Notes: generated by a model from the letters alone, not told the origin. 64,000 nt of DNA from Rhytidiadelphus loreus (GCA_947034895.1 OX344762.1:32158760-32222759), one strand, 5' to 3'. Shown: positions 23,897-37,457, counted from the first letter of the stretch. Made by a program: numbers and translations.

Positions 23897-26800
23897 ATGG
23901 AAGTGGTCACCAACAATGGGCATGAGTTCCTGGGCAACGGCTTTCACAAGACGAAGCAGTTGGATGCGTTTTGCATCTCCCCAGCTGCTCCAGTGAATGG
24001 TGCTTCTGAGGATCCTCTGAACTGGGGCCGGGCTGCACGAGCGATGGAAGGGAGCCATCTGGATGAGGTGAAGAGCTTCATCAAGACGTTCTACGAGGCC
24101 AAAGAAGTGCGCTTGGAGGGGCAGAGTTTGACTGTGGCCCACGTGGCTGCTATTGCCCGTCGTCCGGAGGTGCTGGTGGAGTTGGATGCCGAGGTTGCCA
24201 AGAACCGTGTGGATGAAAGCTCCAACTGGGTGCTGGCCAAGATCATGAAGGGGTCGGACATTTATGGGGTGACCACCGGATTCGGGGCCACGTCCCATCG
24301 CCGTACGCAACAAGGCATTGAACTCCAGCGGGAACTCATCAGGTTAGCCCTTCTTCAAAACTTAAAACTTCGTCACAGTAGCAGAATTTTCACAATATTA
24401 TCTCTCTTCCATATCTTCCGATCTACACAAATTCTGGAGTTTAGAGTACTTGAATGTCACCACTTAAGTGCTCTGTAGCAAGCCAGTTTACGTCAATCTG
24501 GAACACACTTGGGATTTCTTCGGCCCTTCAAATGTCAATTTAATTCGTGAAGATGACGAAATTTCTGGAGACTGGCACAGTATCCCGAGGGTTCGTTTGA
24601 AACCTCAGATCTATAGTGGTCCTAATTTTTAGTGCTCCGTACTTGAACTTCATAAAATTGGCTAAAAACATGTCAATTTTACATCAACAATGTCTATAGA
24701 AATGACCATAAGATTAAGCTTTAAGTGGTCATGTTACTTCGACAATGTGAACGGTTACATTAGGAAAATTGGCAGGGTTTGCTGAAAGTGAAACAGAATT
24801 TTAGCGTTGACCATACATATGATTGTGAATGTACTTCAAATTATGAAGTCCATGCAACATGATGTGAGAAGAAATATTGCTTATCATTTGATAAATTCGT
24901 TGGATGCCAGGTTTCTGAACGCCGGAGTGGTGAACACCGGCAACACACTCCCCGTGAGCACCACGCGAGCCGCGATGCTGGTCCGCACCAACACTCTGTT
25001 GCAAGGCTACTCTGGCATCCGATGGGAGATTCTGGAAACGATGGAGAAGCTTCTGAACGCCCAGTTGACTCCGCAGCTGCCCCTTCGAGGCACCATCACC
25101 GCTTCTGGAGACCTCGTCCCTCTGTCCTACATCGCAGGTAATTAACTACACTGCAACATATATTTTATAGCACTCGATCTCTAGCTTGAATATATATCCT
25201 GGAGCACTCCATAAGCACCTTCAGGAAGCTTAGAGATCGAATGGGCTAGCTCTACAACATCCTTTACAACGAAATCCTGCACAATCTCCACACTCTAATT
25301 GACTCTAGCGCACTTGCAATTCGCACACATTCAATGCATGCATGTCGTACTGAAGAAGTTGGCAGATGGTCAGATTAAAGAAGTTTGAGTTTATGATTTC
25401 CCCTGTCTTAGGTTGCTGCTTCCCATGTCGATCCTCTGCCATGAATATAAGTTAACACAATTCTGGCTTCGGTCAATTTATATGGATGTGAGAAGTGTAA
25501 AGAATGTGGAGAAGCTGATATGTAGATACCTGTGTTGTTACGTTGCTGCAACAGGCCTCCTGACAGCGCGGCCGAACTCGAAGGCCGTGACCTGCGACGG
25601 GAAGATCGTTCCCGCAGCCGAAGCTTTACGAATGATCGGGCGAGAGAAGCCGTTCGAGCTTCAACCCAAGGAAGGCCTGGCTATGGTGAACGGGACTGCA
25701 GTGGGGTCGGCCTTAGCCTCCACTGCGTGCTTCGACGCCAACATCCTGGCGGTCCTGGCGGAAGTCCTCGCCGCACTGTTCTGCGAAGTGATGCAGGGGA
25801 AGCCCGAATTCGCCGACCCCTTGACGCACAAACTGAAGCATCATCCGGGGCAGATGGAGGCAGCGGCCATCATGGAATGGGTGCTGGATGGAAGCTCCTA
25901 CATGAAAGCCGCGGCGAAGTTGCACGAAACTGATCCGTTAAAGAAGCCCAAGCAGGATCGGTATGCGCTTCGTACATCACCGCAATGGCTGGGACCTCAG
26001 GTATGTGTGGAGTGCCTTCAAACGTTAAGCTAACAGTAGTCCTTCCTGCAAACATTAACCTGACAGTGATCTTCCTGCAAACATTAAGCCAGCAGTAGTC
26101 TTCTTGGAACTTGATTGATAGCAGTGTGAAGTACAGTAATTCAGGGTGATCAAATTCTATTAACAATTAGAGGACCGTAATTAAGTGAAGAACGTTGCAT
26201 GTGTTCTTGAAATCAAGAAAATTGAGTAGAAAGCAAATCCCACATGCTGCTCAAGAACAGTAGGGCCGGTGTAAGGCTAAGCAGGGCCTTTTCTGCGACT
26301 GTAATCTAGCTTCTTGCAACTGGAGAGCGACATGTATGAGTTTGATAGGTTTGATAGTTCTTGGGTTTGGAGATTTCAATTCTGTGTGAAGCTATTGATG
26401 GGAAGAGATTTTGACATGAGATTGACGTTGTATTGTTTGTTTTGCACAGGTTGAGGCGATTCGCAATGCAACGCACTCTATCCAAAGGGAAATCAACTCT
26501 GTGAACGACAACCCTTTGATTGACGCGGCCGGAGACCGCGCCGTTCACGGTGGCAACTTCCAGGGGACGCCCATTGGCGTTTCCATGGACAACATGCGTC
26601 TTGCGATTGCCGCCATTGGCAAGCTCATGTTCGCTCAGTTCAGTGAGCTTGTGAATGATTTTTACAACAACGGGTTGCCTTCTAATCTCAGCGGTGGGCC
26701 AAACCCTAGCCTTGACTATGGCATGAAGGGCGCCGAGATCGCCATGGCTTCCTACCTTTCAGAACTTAATTATCTTGCCAACCCCGTCACCACGCACGTT

Positions 26801-27520
26801 CAGAGCGCAGAGCAGCACAACCAGGACGTGAACTCGCTCGGCTTAGTCTCCGCTCGCAAAACCGAAGAAGCAATCGAGATTCTGAAGCTCATGAGCTCGA
26901 CTTTCTTAGTGGGACTCTGCCAAGCGATTGATCTCCGTCACATTGAGGAAACAATGCAAGCGACGGTGAAGAACATTGTTAGCCAAGTGGCGAAGAAGAC
27001 GCTCTTCGTTGGTTCCAATGGAAACCTCCTCCCAGCAAGGTTTGCTGAGAAGGATCTGCTCCGCGTCGTCGACCACCAGCCGGTGTTCACCTACATCGAC
27101 GATCCGGCAAGCCAAACGTATCCCCTCATGGAGAAGCTGCGACAAGCGCTTGTGCAGTACGCTCTCAAAAACCCCAACAACGAGAAAGTGGCGGAGATTT
27201 CAGTGTTCAACCGAATTACTGCCTTCGAGGAGGAGCTCAAGGAGAGGTTGACAACGGAGGTGCCGCTTGTGCGTGAAGCGTATGACAACAAGGGAATCTC
27301 GGCTGTTCCCAACAGAATTGAGGGATGCAGAACGTATCCTCTGTATAAATTTGTGCGTGAGCAGCTTCAAACGCAGCTTCTGTCTGGGTTGAGGACAATC
27401 TCGCCGGGGCAAGAGATTGAGAAAGTGTATGACGCGATTTGTGACGGGAAGTACGTTGCGCCGCTGTTGCAATGCATCGAAGGATGGACAGGCGCACCTG
27501 GACCTTTCCAGTGCTGCTGA
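23897..27520 (+). CDS. PAL: Phenylalanine ammonia-lyase, canonical, four exons
   Basis: Exons are 23897-24342, 24911-25137, 25555-26000 and 26450-27520; GT-AG introns and phases give 729 residues, normal for PAL. The enzyme converts L-phenylalanine to trans-cinnamate and ammonia at the entry to phenylpropanoid metabolism, in the cytosol and at the ER surface. All key elements I can check are present: catalytic Tyr123 in [10 protein letters not shown], the MIO-forming Ala213-Ser214-Gly215 in [11 protein letters not shown], Asn270 in VNGTAVG, Q358-D-R-Y361-A-L-R364, and Glu494/Gln498 in EQHNQ. By family alignment these match parsley PAL Tyr110, Ala202-Gly204, Asn260, Gln348/Tyr351/Arg354 and Glu484/Gln488. 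The first intron splits the Arg codon before FLNAG, the conserved plant PAL intron position. A plant-type C-terminal domain is present. Confidence 0.97.
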
Positions 27521-29919
27521 GTCCGCCATGGATCGTGTAGTGTAGAAACTTTTACTTACCTATTATTTGTTGATGTGATGCTCAGTAAGCACTCCTGATT
27601 GCGTGGAGACTCATTTAGTCTCCATTCGTGAATTGTATAGACAAATTTGGAATAAGGATTCGGGGGAGCCAAGAGGTAGGAGAAGAGGAAGAGGGTTCAG
27701 GGTTTTTGAGAATCGTACTGGAAGATGATGACGATATGAAGCGGAAAGCATATTACAATGCTGCAATTTCGCACCAATTCCTCAGAGATTAGGAGGAGTG
27801 CTTGCACGAACCCCTGTACACAATTGCCAACCGAAATGATATCGACAATTCTCATACCTCTATTCTCCATTGCATTCTGCCCAAAGTCCCGCGTCTGTTT
27901 TGCACTGCACTTTGATACTTCCTGCGTGGAGTCTTCTCGTGCAGCTTGAGAGCAAGCATCGAGAAGTACGAAGTACTACGTAATCTAAAAAACAGTCTAA
28001 CTGATGGATTCTCTCACAACTATTGGGATCGATTCCCGGATCGGCAGCAAAAATCTTGAGAACATGTACTGGAGATATTTGGGGTTGGTGGGTGCTGCGG
28101 GTAGTCACACACCTTCTCCAAGAATTAAACTTCTATGAAGAATGAGAAGTTGTGGAGTGAGAAGGAGTTGTTTGCCATGAAGGTGTGATAGCCCCACTTT
28201 CTGTGCTGTGGAGCATGGAGAATGGAAACTGGAGAATGGGTTTACTTCCTTCTTTTGGATGGGGTAATTTTGCAGGTTTTTAGGGTGCAAGCTCAAGTAA
28301 TTGGACTCTTGACATGTGAGTGTTTTGTTTGATCTTTGTTTATTTTGTTTTCATGCGTTGGCTTGAATTTTTGTGAGTCCAAGCACACATGAAATGGCTT
28401 CATTAAAGCACACTCTTCAATTAGGATTGACCATAGAGCTTTGTCAATTTGATAAACATGTAAAACAGTGTGCAAATGCAAATGCGCGTTAAAATATCTC
28501 AAACCAATGTAAAATTAATCTCTCACCAATCCAAAAATTTACAAATAATGGCAGGATTTAACCAAAAATCTCATTGCACAAATTTGGTCAATCCAAACCA
28601 CTTTTAAACTGTACATGCTCAATCCTAAGAGAACAAAATTCAGCTCCATAAATGTAGTTCTCTCAAGGGGTAATAGAGGGGTGAAACTAAGGATTGAAAA
28701 ATCAAAGCTTCTATAAAGAAATCTTCTATACATCTATTTTTTTTTTAAACTAATGAAATTTCAGTACAAAGAGGTGAAAAACAAAAATACCAACCACAAA
28801 TGGCCTAGCAAGGGAACCACAAATAAGAAAGACCCACAAAGACCCACAAGACAAACAATGGGCACAACTTGGAGAGAGGCCAATCGCAAGGTGGTAGCCC
28901 ACTGTGCCATGAAGCCCATCAAAGTAGTAGGAAAATGAAGCCTACGCTTGGACCAAAAGGCAACCATTGCAATTGCCCTTCTTCCATCTTGGTAAAGAGG
29001 CTAAATCTACATCTACATTTCACAAAGGTGTCAAGCAGCTTGCGTTGCATAGCTATCAACCTCCACTTTCTATTGCAGACATTGGCCCACTCCACCTTCC
29101 CATAATCTAGAAGGTTGTTCTAGATATGGCTCATGAGATGTTGTGGAATTCATGCCGTGGAGTTAAACACCATGTCATTCCTTTGGAGCTAGAAAGGGCC
29201 AGATTGTCAATTGTACACACCTCAAGTCCTCTTATCGGGGTTGAATATGCAAGTGATGTCAATTGAGAAGATTCCTTGTCTCTAGGTGAGGGTTTGCCAA
29301 GGACCTTGTGCTTGCTCCCCATGATGAGGGCATTTATGATGTGAATGGCCCATTGTCAAGCTTGCTAGGTAGAAACAATGTGTCAATCTCCCCATCAATC
29401 CTGCCTCTCCACAGGATCATAGCTACCGTTTTATGCCATAAGAATGGCCATTCTCAATCTTCAATCTTCACAGAATGGGATCTCTGCAAGCCACGGGAAC
29501 GAGAGAGTCCATTCTCTGAAGAATTGAGAATGGGGCTGAAGAAGGTGTGACCCACTTTTATTCTCAGAATCTTTTATCCTTCAAGCAACTGGACTGTCTC
29601 TAGTCTCCACAGTGTCCCGTGTAGGTTTTAAGGTTTTCTCTGCTGTCTGGTGCTGCGAGTGTTGCCTGTTTCTAAGAGGATTATCCAGCTTTTGACCTGC
29701 GACCATTGCAATCGATAAGAAGTCGAGCGCCGAAGTTGTCTCTACTGCGACACTTTAGTATGTGACGAATTTTATTATGTTTCTGCCATTGCACACTTGA
29801 CAACTTTTTCGAGCTGGAGTAGGAAGATTATGTGACATCTTTACATTAGGGTTCTCCAAACATGTTATATTGATGAACTGAGGCTGTTCACGAGAAAAAC
29901 GCTTGGGCTTGCATTAGAT
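27521..29919. other. Intergenic DNA between PAL and the chloroplast-protein gene
   Basis: The first few hundred bases are presumably the PAL 3' UTR. At 28,740-29,110 the minus strand keeps a gene-like composition and encodes a broken frame I cannot place, possibly a retroelement scrap next to a T-run at 28,738. No gene is supported. Confidence 0.3.
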
Positions 29920-32900
29920 ATGGCAGCCTCTATTGCCAGTAGGGTCACATTGGCTGGACCCTCAATTGCGAGGAACGAAGTTGTAAAGGCTTCAAGTGCG
30001 TCGCTCTCGGTCGTCAATTTGAGCTCGAGGGTGTTGCTTGGATCTTGCCATCCCTTCTTGTCGAATTGGAAGGCTCTGAGTGATGTGAGGCGGAGGCGAG
30101 TCGTCGTCGGGCACCGCGTTTTTGCATCCAGTGCTGTCGAGGATCAAATTTCGCAGGGGGAGCTTCCGCATTCCGAAGCAAGCAAAGAAATCCCGCAGCA
30201 GGTGCGTAACAATTCACCAAATTGTTATAAGAATTTTAAGCTCGTTTCTGTTTTGAGGTTTAGGGTTTAAGGATTTTATGCGATTCGTCAGAAATTTCTA
30301 TGCTCGCTTTTCAGGACTTTCATGCAAAACCGCATTTCCTCGTTCGCAGTGTTTATCTTGAGGTTTACGGTTTGACGGGTTTGAAGGATTTCGTCTAAAT
30401 TTCTATTCTCACGTTTCAGGATTTCCACGCTCAGTCTTTGTCTTGAGATGTAGGGTTTAAGGGTTTTGAAGGGTTTCGTCAAAATTTCTATTCTCGCGTT
30501 TCAGGACTTATTCCAAACTTCATTTCTATGCTCGTGACCCTTGCTCATTGCTCAGGTAGCTCAAGATGGTGAATCGAATTCTGAGTTCGAGGACATGGCA
30601 GACATCGAAGTGGAGAAGGGGTTTAAAATGAGCCGCGTGTGTGACAGACTGATTGAGGTGTTCCTGGTGGAGAGGACGAATCCTGAAGATTGGCGGATTC
30701 TCATAACATTTAGTAAGGAATGGGACACAATCAGGCCCTACTTTTTCAGGCGCTGTGAGTCCCAGGTTAAACTGGCTGACGACCCCCAAAAGAAGGCGGA
30801 CCTGCTCAAACTTGCTCGGCAAATGAAAGAGGTATAAACATGTCATTAAGACTCCGAGATAGGCTTAGGTTTAGGGTTTTAGGGTTTGGGCTTTTGCGAA
30901 GGCAAATTCGGACCGGAATACACTGAGTTTTGAATTTGGCTGCTATCAGGTGGACGATGACATGCAGCGGCATAATAAAACTCTTCAAATGGTGAGAGAA
31001 TCGCTTCTAGAACTGGATGCCGTTGTGGCACGCCACCGGGAGGATTTCACTGGAGATTTTTTCCAGCACCTTCACTTGCTCACTGAGGCCTGTCAAGATG
31101 ATTTGGACAGAAGAGAAGGTAAAGATCATGCTACTTCTGTTATCATTCAATTTCCACTGCTTTCGCAATTGTCATGCTTGTTAAAATGGTGTGTTTCCTT
31201 GCGGCAAAATTTTGGCATCTTCTTTCGACTAGTTTGTAATGAAGTGCACAAGGCTCTAAAAGCTAGGATTGTATTGATCTGAGATTCAGTATGGGCGTCT
31301 GAAAAAGTGCCAATTTTTTGAAATTTTGGTATTTTAATTGATGGTTCTTGCTCCTTGTGTGCTTGAAGTCATCTTCTTTCGACTAGTTTGTAACATAGAG
31401 GACCAGGAGGAGGTCGCCCAGCATCTATAGGGTTTCTTCCTTGCACCGTAGAGGACTGATGATTTCAAGACCCCTGCAGATGAAGACCCCCGATCCTGGC
31501 TTTGGGATGGTCATTGAAGCCACTCATAAATCACAAACCCTATAGATTGAAGTGAGTAGTATTTTTTAATAAGTCCTGCTTCTCCTACTTACGACACAGT
31601 AGAAAATCTACGTTGCTCTCGTGGACATTTGATTTTTATAAATCCACTGGGGTCCTCTCTACTTTGGATAGTACTTTGTCGCCTTCCATATTCTGTAGAA
31701 CGTCAGGTCTGCTTGGCAGATCCTCTGTAGATTAATTTGAGCAATTCTCTTAGGTAAGCTTGATTTGTTATTTCTGTCCAGATGTTCTAGGAATGAGATG
31801 AATTTTTTTTTTCCTTCAGAACTTGCAACCATTGCGTCAAAGTGCCTCATTGCTGTGGAAGCACATGACCGAATTTCTGAAGACGATAAGTTTTTGGATG
31901 TGGCGCAAATGAAGTTCGATGATATCTTGAGCTCCCCTTCTTTGGAGGCAGCCGCTGCAAAGATTGATAACCTGGCAAAGACCAAGCGGCTGGATTCAAC
32001 GCTTATGCTTTTGATGACGAAGGCTTGGGCTTCAGCGAAAGAATCTACCTTAATGAAAGACGAGGTTAGTTTCATATTTCAAATATGCTGGTTCTCCTCT
32101 TTAAAAGAGGAATTTGACAACTTTGTTGAAATTAACTATGACTCCCCGTGATGACCTTCAGTGGTTGTCGAAGAGGACACCAACCTTTGAGCCATGGCAT
32201 ATTATTTTCATCTCTGTACACGTTGTCTAGTGCGTACAAGTGGAAATCGTGTCCTATTGCAACTAGGGAGTCATCTCAACTTGGTTGGAATTATTCAGTA
32301 ATGACTAATGTTGGCTAAGTTGGATGTAATCCATGGCTAAAACAAGACAAGATTTCCACTAGTGTGGTGGTTGAGAGAATTCCATTAAACACAACACGAT
32401 ATGCGAAGACTATTTTTGAACACCACATCAATGCATTGGCTTGGCTTGGTTTGGCTTGGCAGGCTAAGGACATTATGTTCTATCTTTATAACGTTGCAAG
32501 GGCAAACATGGCCAAGAGTGTCCCCAAGGAGATTCGAATAATACGTCATCTTCTGAGTATAGAGGACCCTCGAGAACGGTTTGAAGAGATGACACTTTCA
32601 TTTTCACCTGGTGATGACTTGGAAGGGAAGGCAAAGGACGGACTTTACACGTAAGACTTCTTATGGATGCATCATAGACATGTGAGATAGGAGGTTGTGA
32701 AATAAATTGGGGACAAAAAATGGACAAATGTGCCTATTGTTATCATCCTAGTGCACAGATGAATACCTCAAACCCATTTCTTAAGTTTTTTACAATAAAA
32801 CATGGCTTTATGCTCTAAGATAAACATCACTGGCACATCTGTGCATATTAGAACCCTCCTTGGTTTCACAAGCTCCTTCCTTAGCCCATTGCTGTAGTGC

Positions 32901-33260
32901 GTCCACAAACATGCCTTGTAAATATTTTCTAAGAGCCCATTTCATCACCTATTAATTTACTGGAGCATTGTCCATGTTGCTTTTAGTATACTTCGGTGGT
33001 GTTGAAATTATCTGCGACATGCTTTGGGGCCATGGATTGTGTCTTTTCCTTCTGTTGCTGTTAAACTGACTGGTTAATCCTTTGGTCTGATGGGTTGCAG
33101 AAAGCCGGAGAAACTGCTGAAGTGGATCAATGTTGTTTTAGATGCTTTTTACTCGAACAAGAAAGGAACACTTATCAAAGAGGCTCAAAATTTGTTGAAC
33201 CCTAGTGTTATATCCAGACTAGAGATTCTTAGGGATGTGCTAGAGGAGCAATTTTTGTAG
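29920..33260 (+). CDS. Chloroplast-targeted At4g37920-like protein, six exons
   Basis: Exons are 29920-30201, 30556-30831, 30950-31118, 31820-32064, 32463-32650 and 33101-33260, with GT-AG introns and matching phases giving 439 residues. Residues 1 to about 70 are Ser/Ala/Arg-rich with few acids, as in a chloroplast transit peptide. The rest is an acidic, helix-rich protein including DRLIEVFLVERTNPEDWRIL and IRHLLSIEDPRERFEEMTLS, and it ends KPEKLLKWINVVLDA...LEEQFL. Length and these blocks agree with the plant family of uncharacterised chloroplast protein At4g37920, sometimes described as endoribonuclease E-like. That name is a database description, not a shown activity, and I see no RNase E catalytic motif. 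Family recall is from memory, so the assignment is probable, while the gene model is strong. Confidence 0.75.
30202..30555 (+). repeat. Intron 1 with a three-fold repeat that mimics a splice acceptor
   Basis: Three imperfect units of roughly 100 bp each hold 'gggttt..' followed by 'atttctatNctcNcgtttcagga' (near 30,315, 30,420 and 30,505). Each ends in a tttcag that resembles a 3' splice site. The acceptor used in my model is the later gctcag at 30,555. The repeats could allow alternative acceptors; this is inferred from sequence only. Confidence 0.6.
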
Positions 33261-33788
33261 GGTGCCCTTTCACTTGTGTAGCCACATTGGATCAACACGG
33301 TCCATTGTAGTGAAGGTGCACATAAAGAAGTTATTTTCGCTAGAACCTTCAGCTGTTGTGGAGACTTCGTCTTGGAAATTTATTATATTTGTCAGGAATG
33401 AAACTATATGTTTCCTTTCATGAATGAAACTATACGTCTTGATCTTTACAGGGTTTTTTTAGGAAAAAGATTCAGCAAATGTGACTTTCTAGTTTGAAAG
33501 CATTAAAAATTATACTCCGTATTAATTACCAGATCTCTCCAAATAGTCTAGTTTGAAGGTTGTGTAAATTCCAAGTACCCTGTACCCTGCTGCAATTCTT
33601 GCTGAAAGTGGCTCTGTATCAAATATCAGGCGTAGTGAATGTCTTAAGCTATTCAACAACGCTGGTAAAAGTAGCAAAAGCGGTGAAACAATTCTATGAA
33701 ATACTATGAAATACTAAGAAGTGCTGGAGAAGATGCGTAAAGGTATGTTCACAATTGTTGTTAGAGAGAGTTGTTATTGAGGGTCTTA
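33261..33788. other. 3' flank of the chloroplast-protein gene
   Basis: No further gene is seen. Several direct partial repeats such as 'gaaactatayg' (about 33,400-33,440) and 'gaaatacta' (about 33,700) occur in what is probably the 3' UTR and downstream spacer. Confidence 0.35.
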
Positions 33789-34194
33789 GAGCATCCCCAC
33801 CATCCCCACCAGTGTCTTCCCTTTCCCTATCTCCATCGGGATGAAGGGGAGCATAGATGGAAATAGGGAAGAGAAGTTCCCATTCGTAGTTCCCTAAATT
33901 TTCAACTTATTGCTAAATAGAAGTAGGGAGAAGTCAAAAGGGAACCATAGAAATAGTAACAAGGCCAAATGAATAGTACACCCACAAATCAATGAAGCAC
34001 AACTCTTGTTGGAAAGGTGGAAAGTGCTTTAGAGATTACTCCACTTGAGTTCCCTATCCATCATCCCATTTAGGGAATTCGGACCCTTCCTCCCTAAATT
34101 TTTAGGGATAGGGAATGTTGGTGGGAGAGTTTTCTTCCCTATCCGGATGAAAATCATTTAGATAGGGATAGGGAAGCTATTGGTGGAGATGCTC
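33789..34194. mobile_element. PIF/Harbinger-type (Tourist-like) MITE, 406 bp
   Basis: The left end reads GAGCATCCCCACCATCCCCA and the right end in reverse reads GAGCATCTCCACCAATAGC, both running on into 'ttccctat'. TTA is duplicated on either side (33786-33788 and 34195-34197), the target site of PIF/Harbinger elements. There is no transposase inside. Confidence 0.85.
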
Positions 34195-34222
34195 TTAGGA
34201 ATGAATTTAGACCTAGTTCTAG

Positions 34223-34441
34223 ATCGAAACACGATATTCGTTATTTTGGGAGAATTCCATGATTTTGGGAGTATGCAGTTCAGCGTAGTTCGTGCTGATC
34301 TGCACCACAGATTGGAAAACTGGAATTTTCGAATGGCCATAACTTACTCAAATTTTGTCCAAAATGGGCATATGAGGTGTTTTTTGACAATTGATGAGGG
34401 AGATAGGAAAACTTCCAAAATAACGAATATCGTGTTTCGAT
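34223..34441. mobile_element. 219-bp element with perfect 27-bp terminal inverted repeats
   Basis: The arm at 34223-34249 (ATCGAAACACGATATTCGTT..) is the exact reverse complement of 34415-34441. The interior has no coding capacity. No clear target-site duplication is visible, so the superfamily is open. It lies only 26 bp from the preceding Harbinger MITE and its TTA duplication. Confidence 0.65.
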
Positions 34442-37213
34442 TGGATTCACATTGCAAACATCACTCCTAACACTAAGTCTGAACATACCTTGAGGTACCC
34501 CCCTTCCAACCGCCACTTTTTGCTATTGTGTCTAGTTATTATTATTATTAGACTAATCAAATTTTCATGTTTTCTTGTTGGCAAGTGGAAGGAGGTTCTA
34601 ACACACCAAAGAATGCGACATTTGGATCTTGTACTCAAAAGTTATAAAGGGTCAAATTAAAGTTAAAGTTAAAGTTAAAGTTTTTGGGTAGAAGTTCTAA
34701 AATTGTTTCTTCCACATAGGTACATATTGATTTTGGAGATTTACCTAGAGTAATGATGGTGGGTTGAGGTTAGTGGCACCTTTTGGAGGGCCCACCTTAG
34801 AGTAATTTGGCTTGAATACCTATAATGGCATCTCCACTCATCAATTGACATTCAAATGTTCAAAAGTTTCAAGAGGACTTTTGAAGGTTTGGGCAAGTAC
34901 ATATGATCTCAATTTTTAGGCAATATTTGTTGAATTTTTTTTTTAAGATAGGAAAATTGATTAGTTTTCTAGGAATATAATTTTTATTTGAATTGGTGTC
35001 CAAGAGCAAAAGTTATATTACAATAAATCCAAAATAAACAAGGGCAAGTAACAAAAAAAACATTTGAAGTTTAAAAATAAAAACTTATTTCTTATAGATT
35101 ATATTTTTGTTTATGTAGAAAGATTTGATTCATTCCATTTAGATAAGTAATGTCAAAGTTATGAAGCTTCTTGTTTTGTACACAATCTTAGCAAATTTTT
35201 GAGAAAATAATGTATTGTATCCATTTTTGAACTCAAGTTTAACAATTCTTTCAAAAAAATGTTGCATATTGCTTTTTAGAACAATCTCAACATTGGGATT
35301 AGTATGTTTCAATTCCATCTTTAGCTAGAGCTATCAACAATCAATTAGTTTTTTTGTCTATCTTGTACTTATTTTGACTTAATAGTTTTTTAAAGAATGA
35401 AAATTTTCTATATATATGTCTCGAATTCTCAATTCAATTTTTCAATTTAAATTCAAGTAAACATCATAATTTTTGGATACTCTATAGTACTAAAAAATCC
35501 TAAACTGCAAAGTGTGACAAATTAGCTAAATTGACATTCAATTATAAAATTATTTTTCAAAATTTCTAAACCCCCCAAATCTTATGCTTTCTGAGTTAGC
35601 CATCTTCAATAAAATATCAAGTCCATTACCTTCATTTTCCGAAAGTTATGGCAATTGGCAACTCCATCACTTCAATTGTAACGCAAAATAAGACTAGTCT
35701 TTCTTGCAATCACTCGGATGCAAACTACAACATTTTAGTGCAGTTGTTTTCTCACAAGCTGAGCAAGCATGAAAATGAAGATTATAACATTTTTTGGTAT
35801 GGAGGAAGGAGTCAGAAGCTAGAATCTTCTCAAATATATGGTTCTGGGGCCTCCAATTTGGAATGGTTTGATATCTCAAATTTGAATTTTCCTAACTAAG
35901 ATGTTATAGCTCACCATCACACAAAGTATATGCAACTTAGTTCAAGTCAATACGCTTCCAGATAAGCATTTGGGTAGTTGCAGAGGGTGTGGAGCTCGGT
36001 AAATATCTCTCTCTGGGAAAAATAGTATATAGATCAATATAGACTTCAAGATGTCCAAAACACAATCTGAACAGTGGGATGACTGGAAATTAGGCAACAC
36101 ATTGGAATAGTGTTGTGTTAGACAAGCTTATCAGTGTGAATCGACATCAAAGTAAAGAAGTACAATCTACTTAAAATTGTTTTTCTGTAGTCATATGATT
36201 CTCAACCGCATGCCATCTTTCATTTGTGAGACCTTAGACACGACGGCTTCTTTACAATTCGGACAAGGTACCGTGCATTACAACGTTGTTCCTAGTATAA
36301 AGAACGCCAAGCTTGTGTACTAGATAACAAATGACAAACTACAAGGAACGTGAAAAGTTACGATTTGCCATGAGGGCATCGGTGAGTTGCCATGTAAGTG
36401 TGACGAAAGGCGTCCTAGGAGCATGACAAAAGAAGCGGTTAGACACTGAGCAAACACAAGAATGGTCTACACGACTCTTCCACATGTAGCATGCTACAAA
36501 GTGTCTTGAATAGTGGCTAATGGCAATTGAGGTCAAACATGGTTACACCCAAATATGCCTCAAATCAAAATATTAAATAAAATGAACGTACAAATGAAGT
36601 TCAAAACGACATCAAAAATTGCAAAAGCAAATTGTCTATAGTAAAGTCATGCTTCAACTACCTGCCTATATGCTTTGATCCCATAATAAATGGTTCAGTC
36701 AAAATTAGATAGTAGGACTTTACTTCAAGACTTTAAAAAGGCCTCCAAGGCTTTAGTTCAGCCACTAAAGGAAGTAGTTCACATTGGTAGGCCAAGATCA
36801 CTCTGTACAATTATGTGAATCATTGATTAGAGAAAATATGTATTCAATTGTGCAAAAAGAAGCAACAACTAATCACAAAAGAATTAAAAGTATTGACAAC
36901 TTTCATTTCTAAAAATTGACATAATGCAATAATTGTCAAATAAAAATTTCAACTCACCTCCATTGGTTGATTTGGAGACTAAACCCAAAAAGTTCAATAA
37001 ACTTCATCTACTCTACACAAGCCACTCAAGACAACATTAGTGTTTATTATGGTAGAGAATCCAACAAGCACCTTGATGCAATTAGACATTCCCATGACAA
37101 GGGCAAACATACTACACCTGATGGAGGCATTCAACACACTTCTATCAACCTAAAGCTCGCACAAGTAGGTGAAGTTGTTGTCGATCACTCCGAGTAGGTG
37201 GGAGGGGGAAGGA
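34442..37213. other. AT-rich intergenic DNA with a dispersed repeat
   Basis: About 34,500-34,800 aligns with 53,765-54,030 in the same orientation (shared 'ccgccactttttgctattg', then 'gattttggagat'), and part of it with the left edge of the window. It is non-coding and looks like a degenerate dispersed repeat. The remainder to 37,213 is AT-rich with no supportable gene. Confidence 0.45.
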
Positions 37214-37457
37214 CTAAACTTCAAAGTCTATAAAGGTTGTTGCAACATCAAGGTGGAAGTCTTTGTAACTCATTGGAGGTTTGTTTTGTAGTTGATACCA
37301 ATGCTTGTACAACAGATATGAATCGGTAAATGAGGTGTCCATTCCAAAGAAAAATAAGCAATGCCACCATTTCTTTGTCACAATTCCAACTGTATAGGAT
37401 CCTTGAAGTTGATCTTGTACGTCAACTCCATGTATGTTTTGGGAATATGCCAACTGT

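Noticed and set aside
28740..29110. Possible LINE or retroelement fragment on the minus strand next to a T-run
   Set aside because: The frame is short and broken, without reverse-transcriptase or endonuclease motifs.
30860..30895. Telomere-like TTTAGGG runs in intron 2 of the chloroplast-protein gene
   Set aside because: Only a few degenerate units occur, inside a clear intron; there is no sign of an interstitial telomere array.
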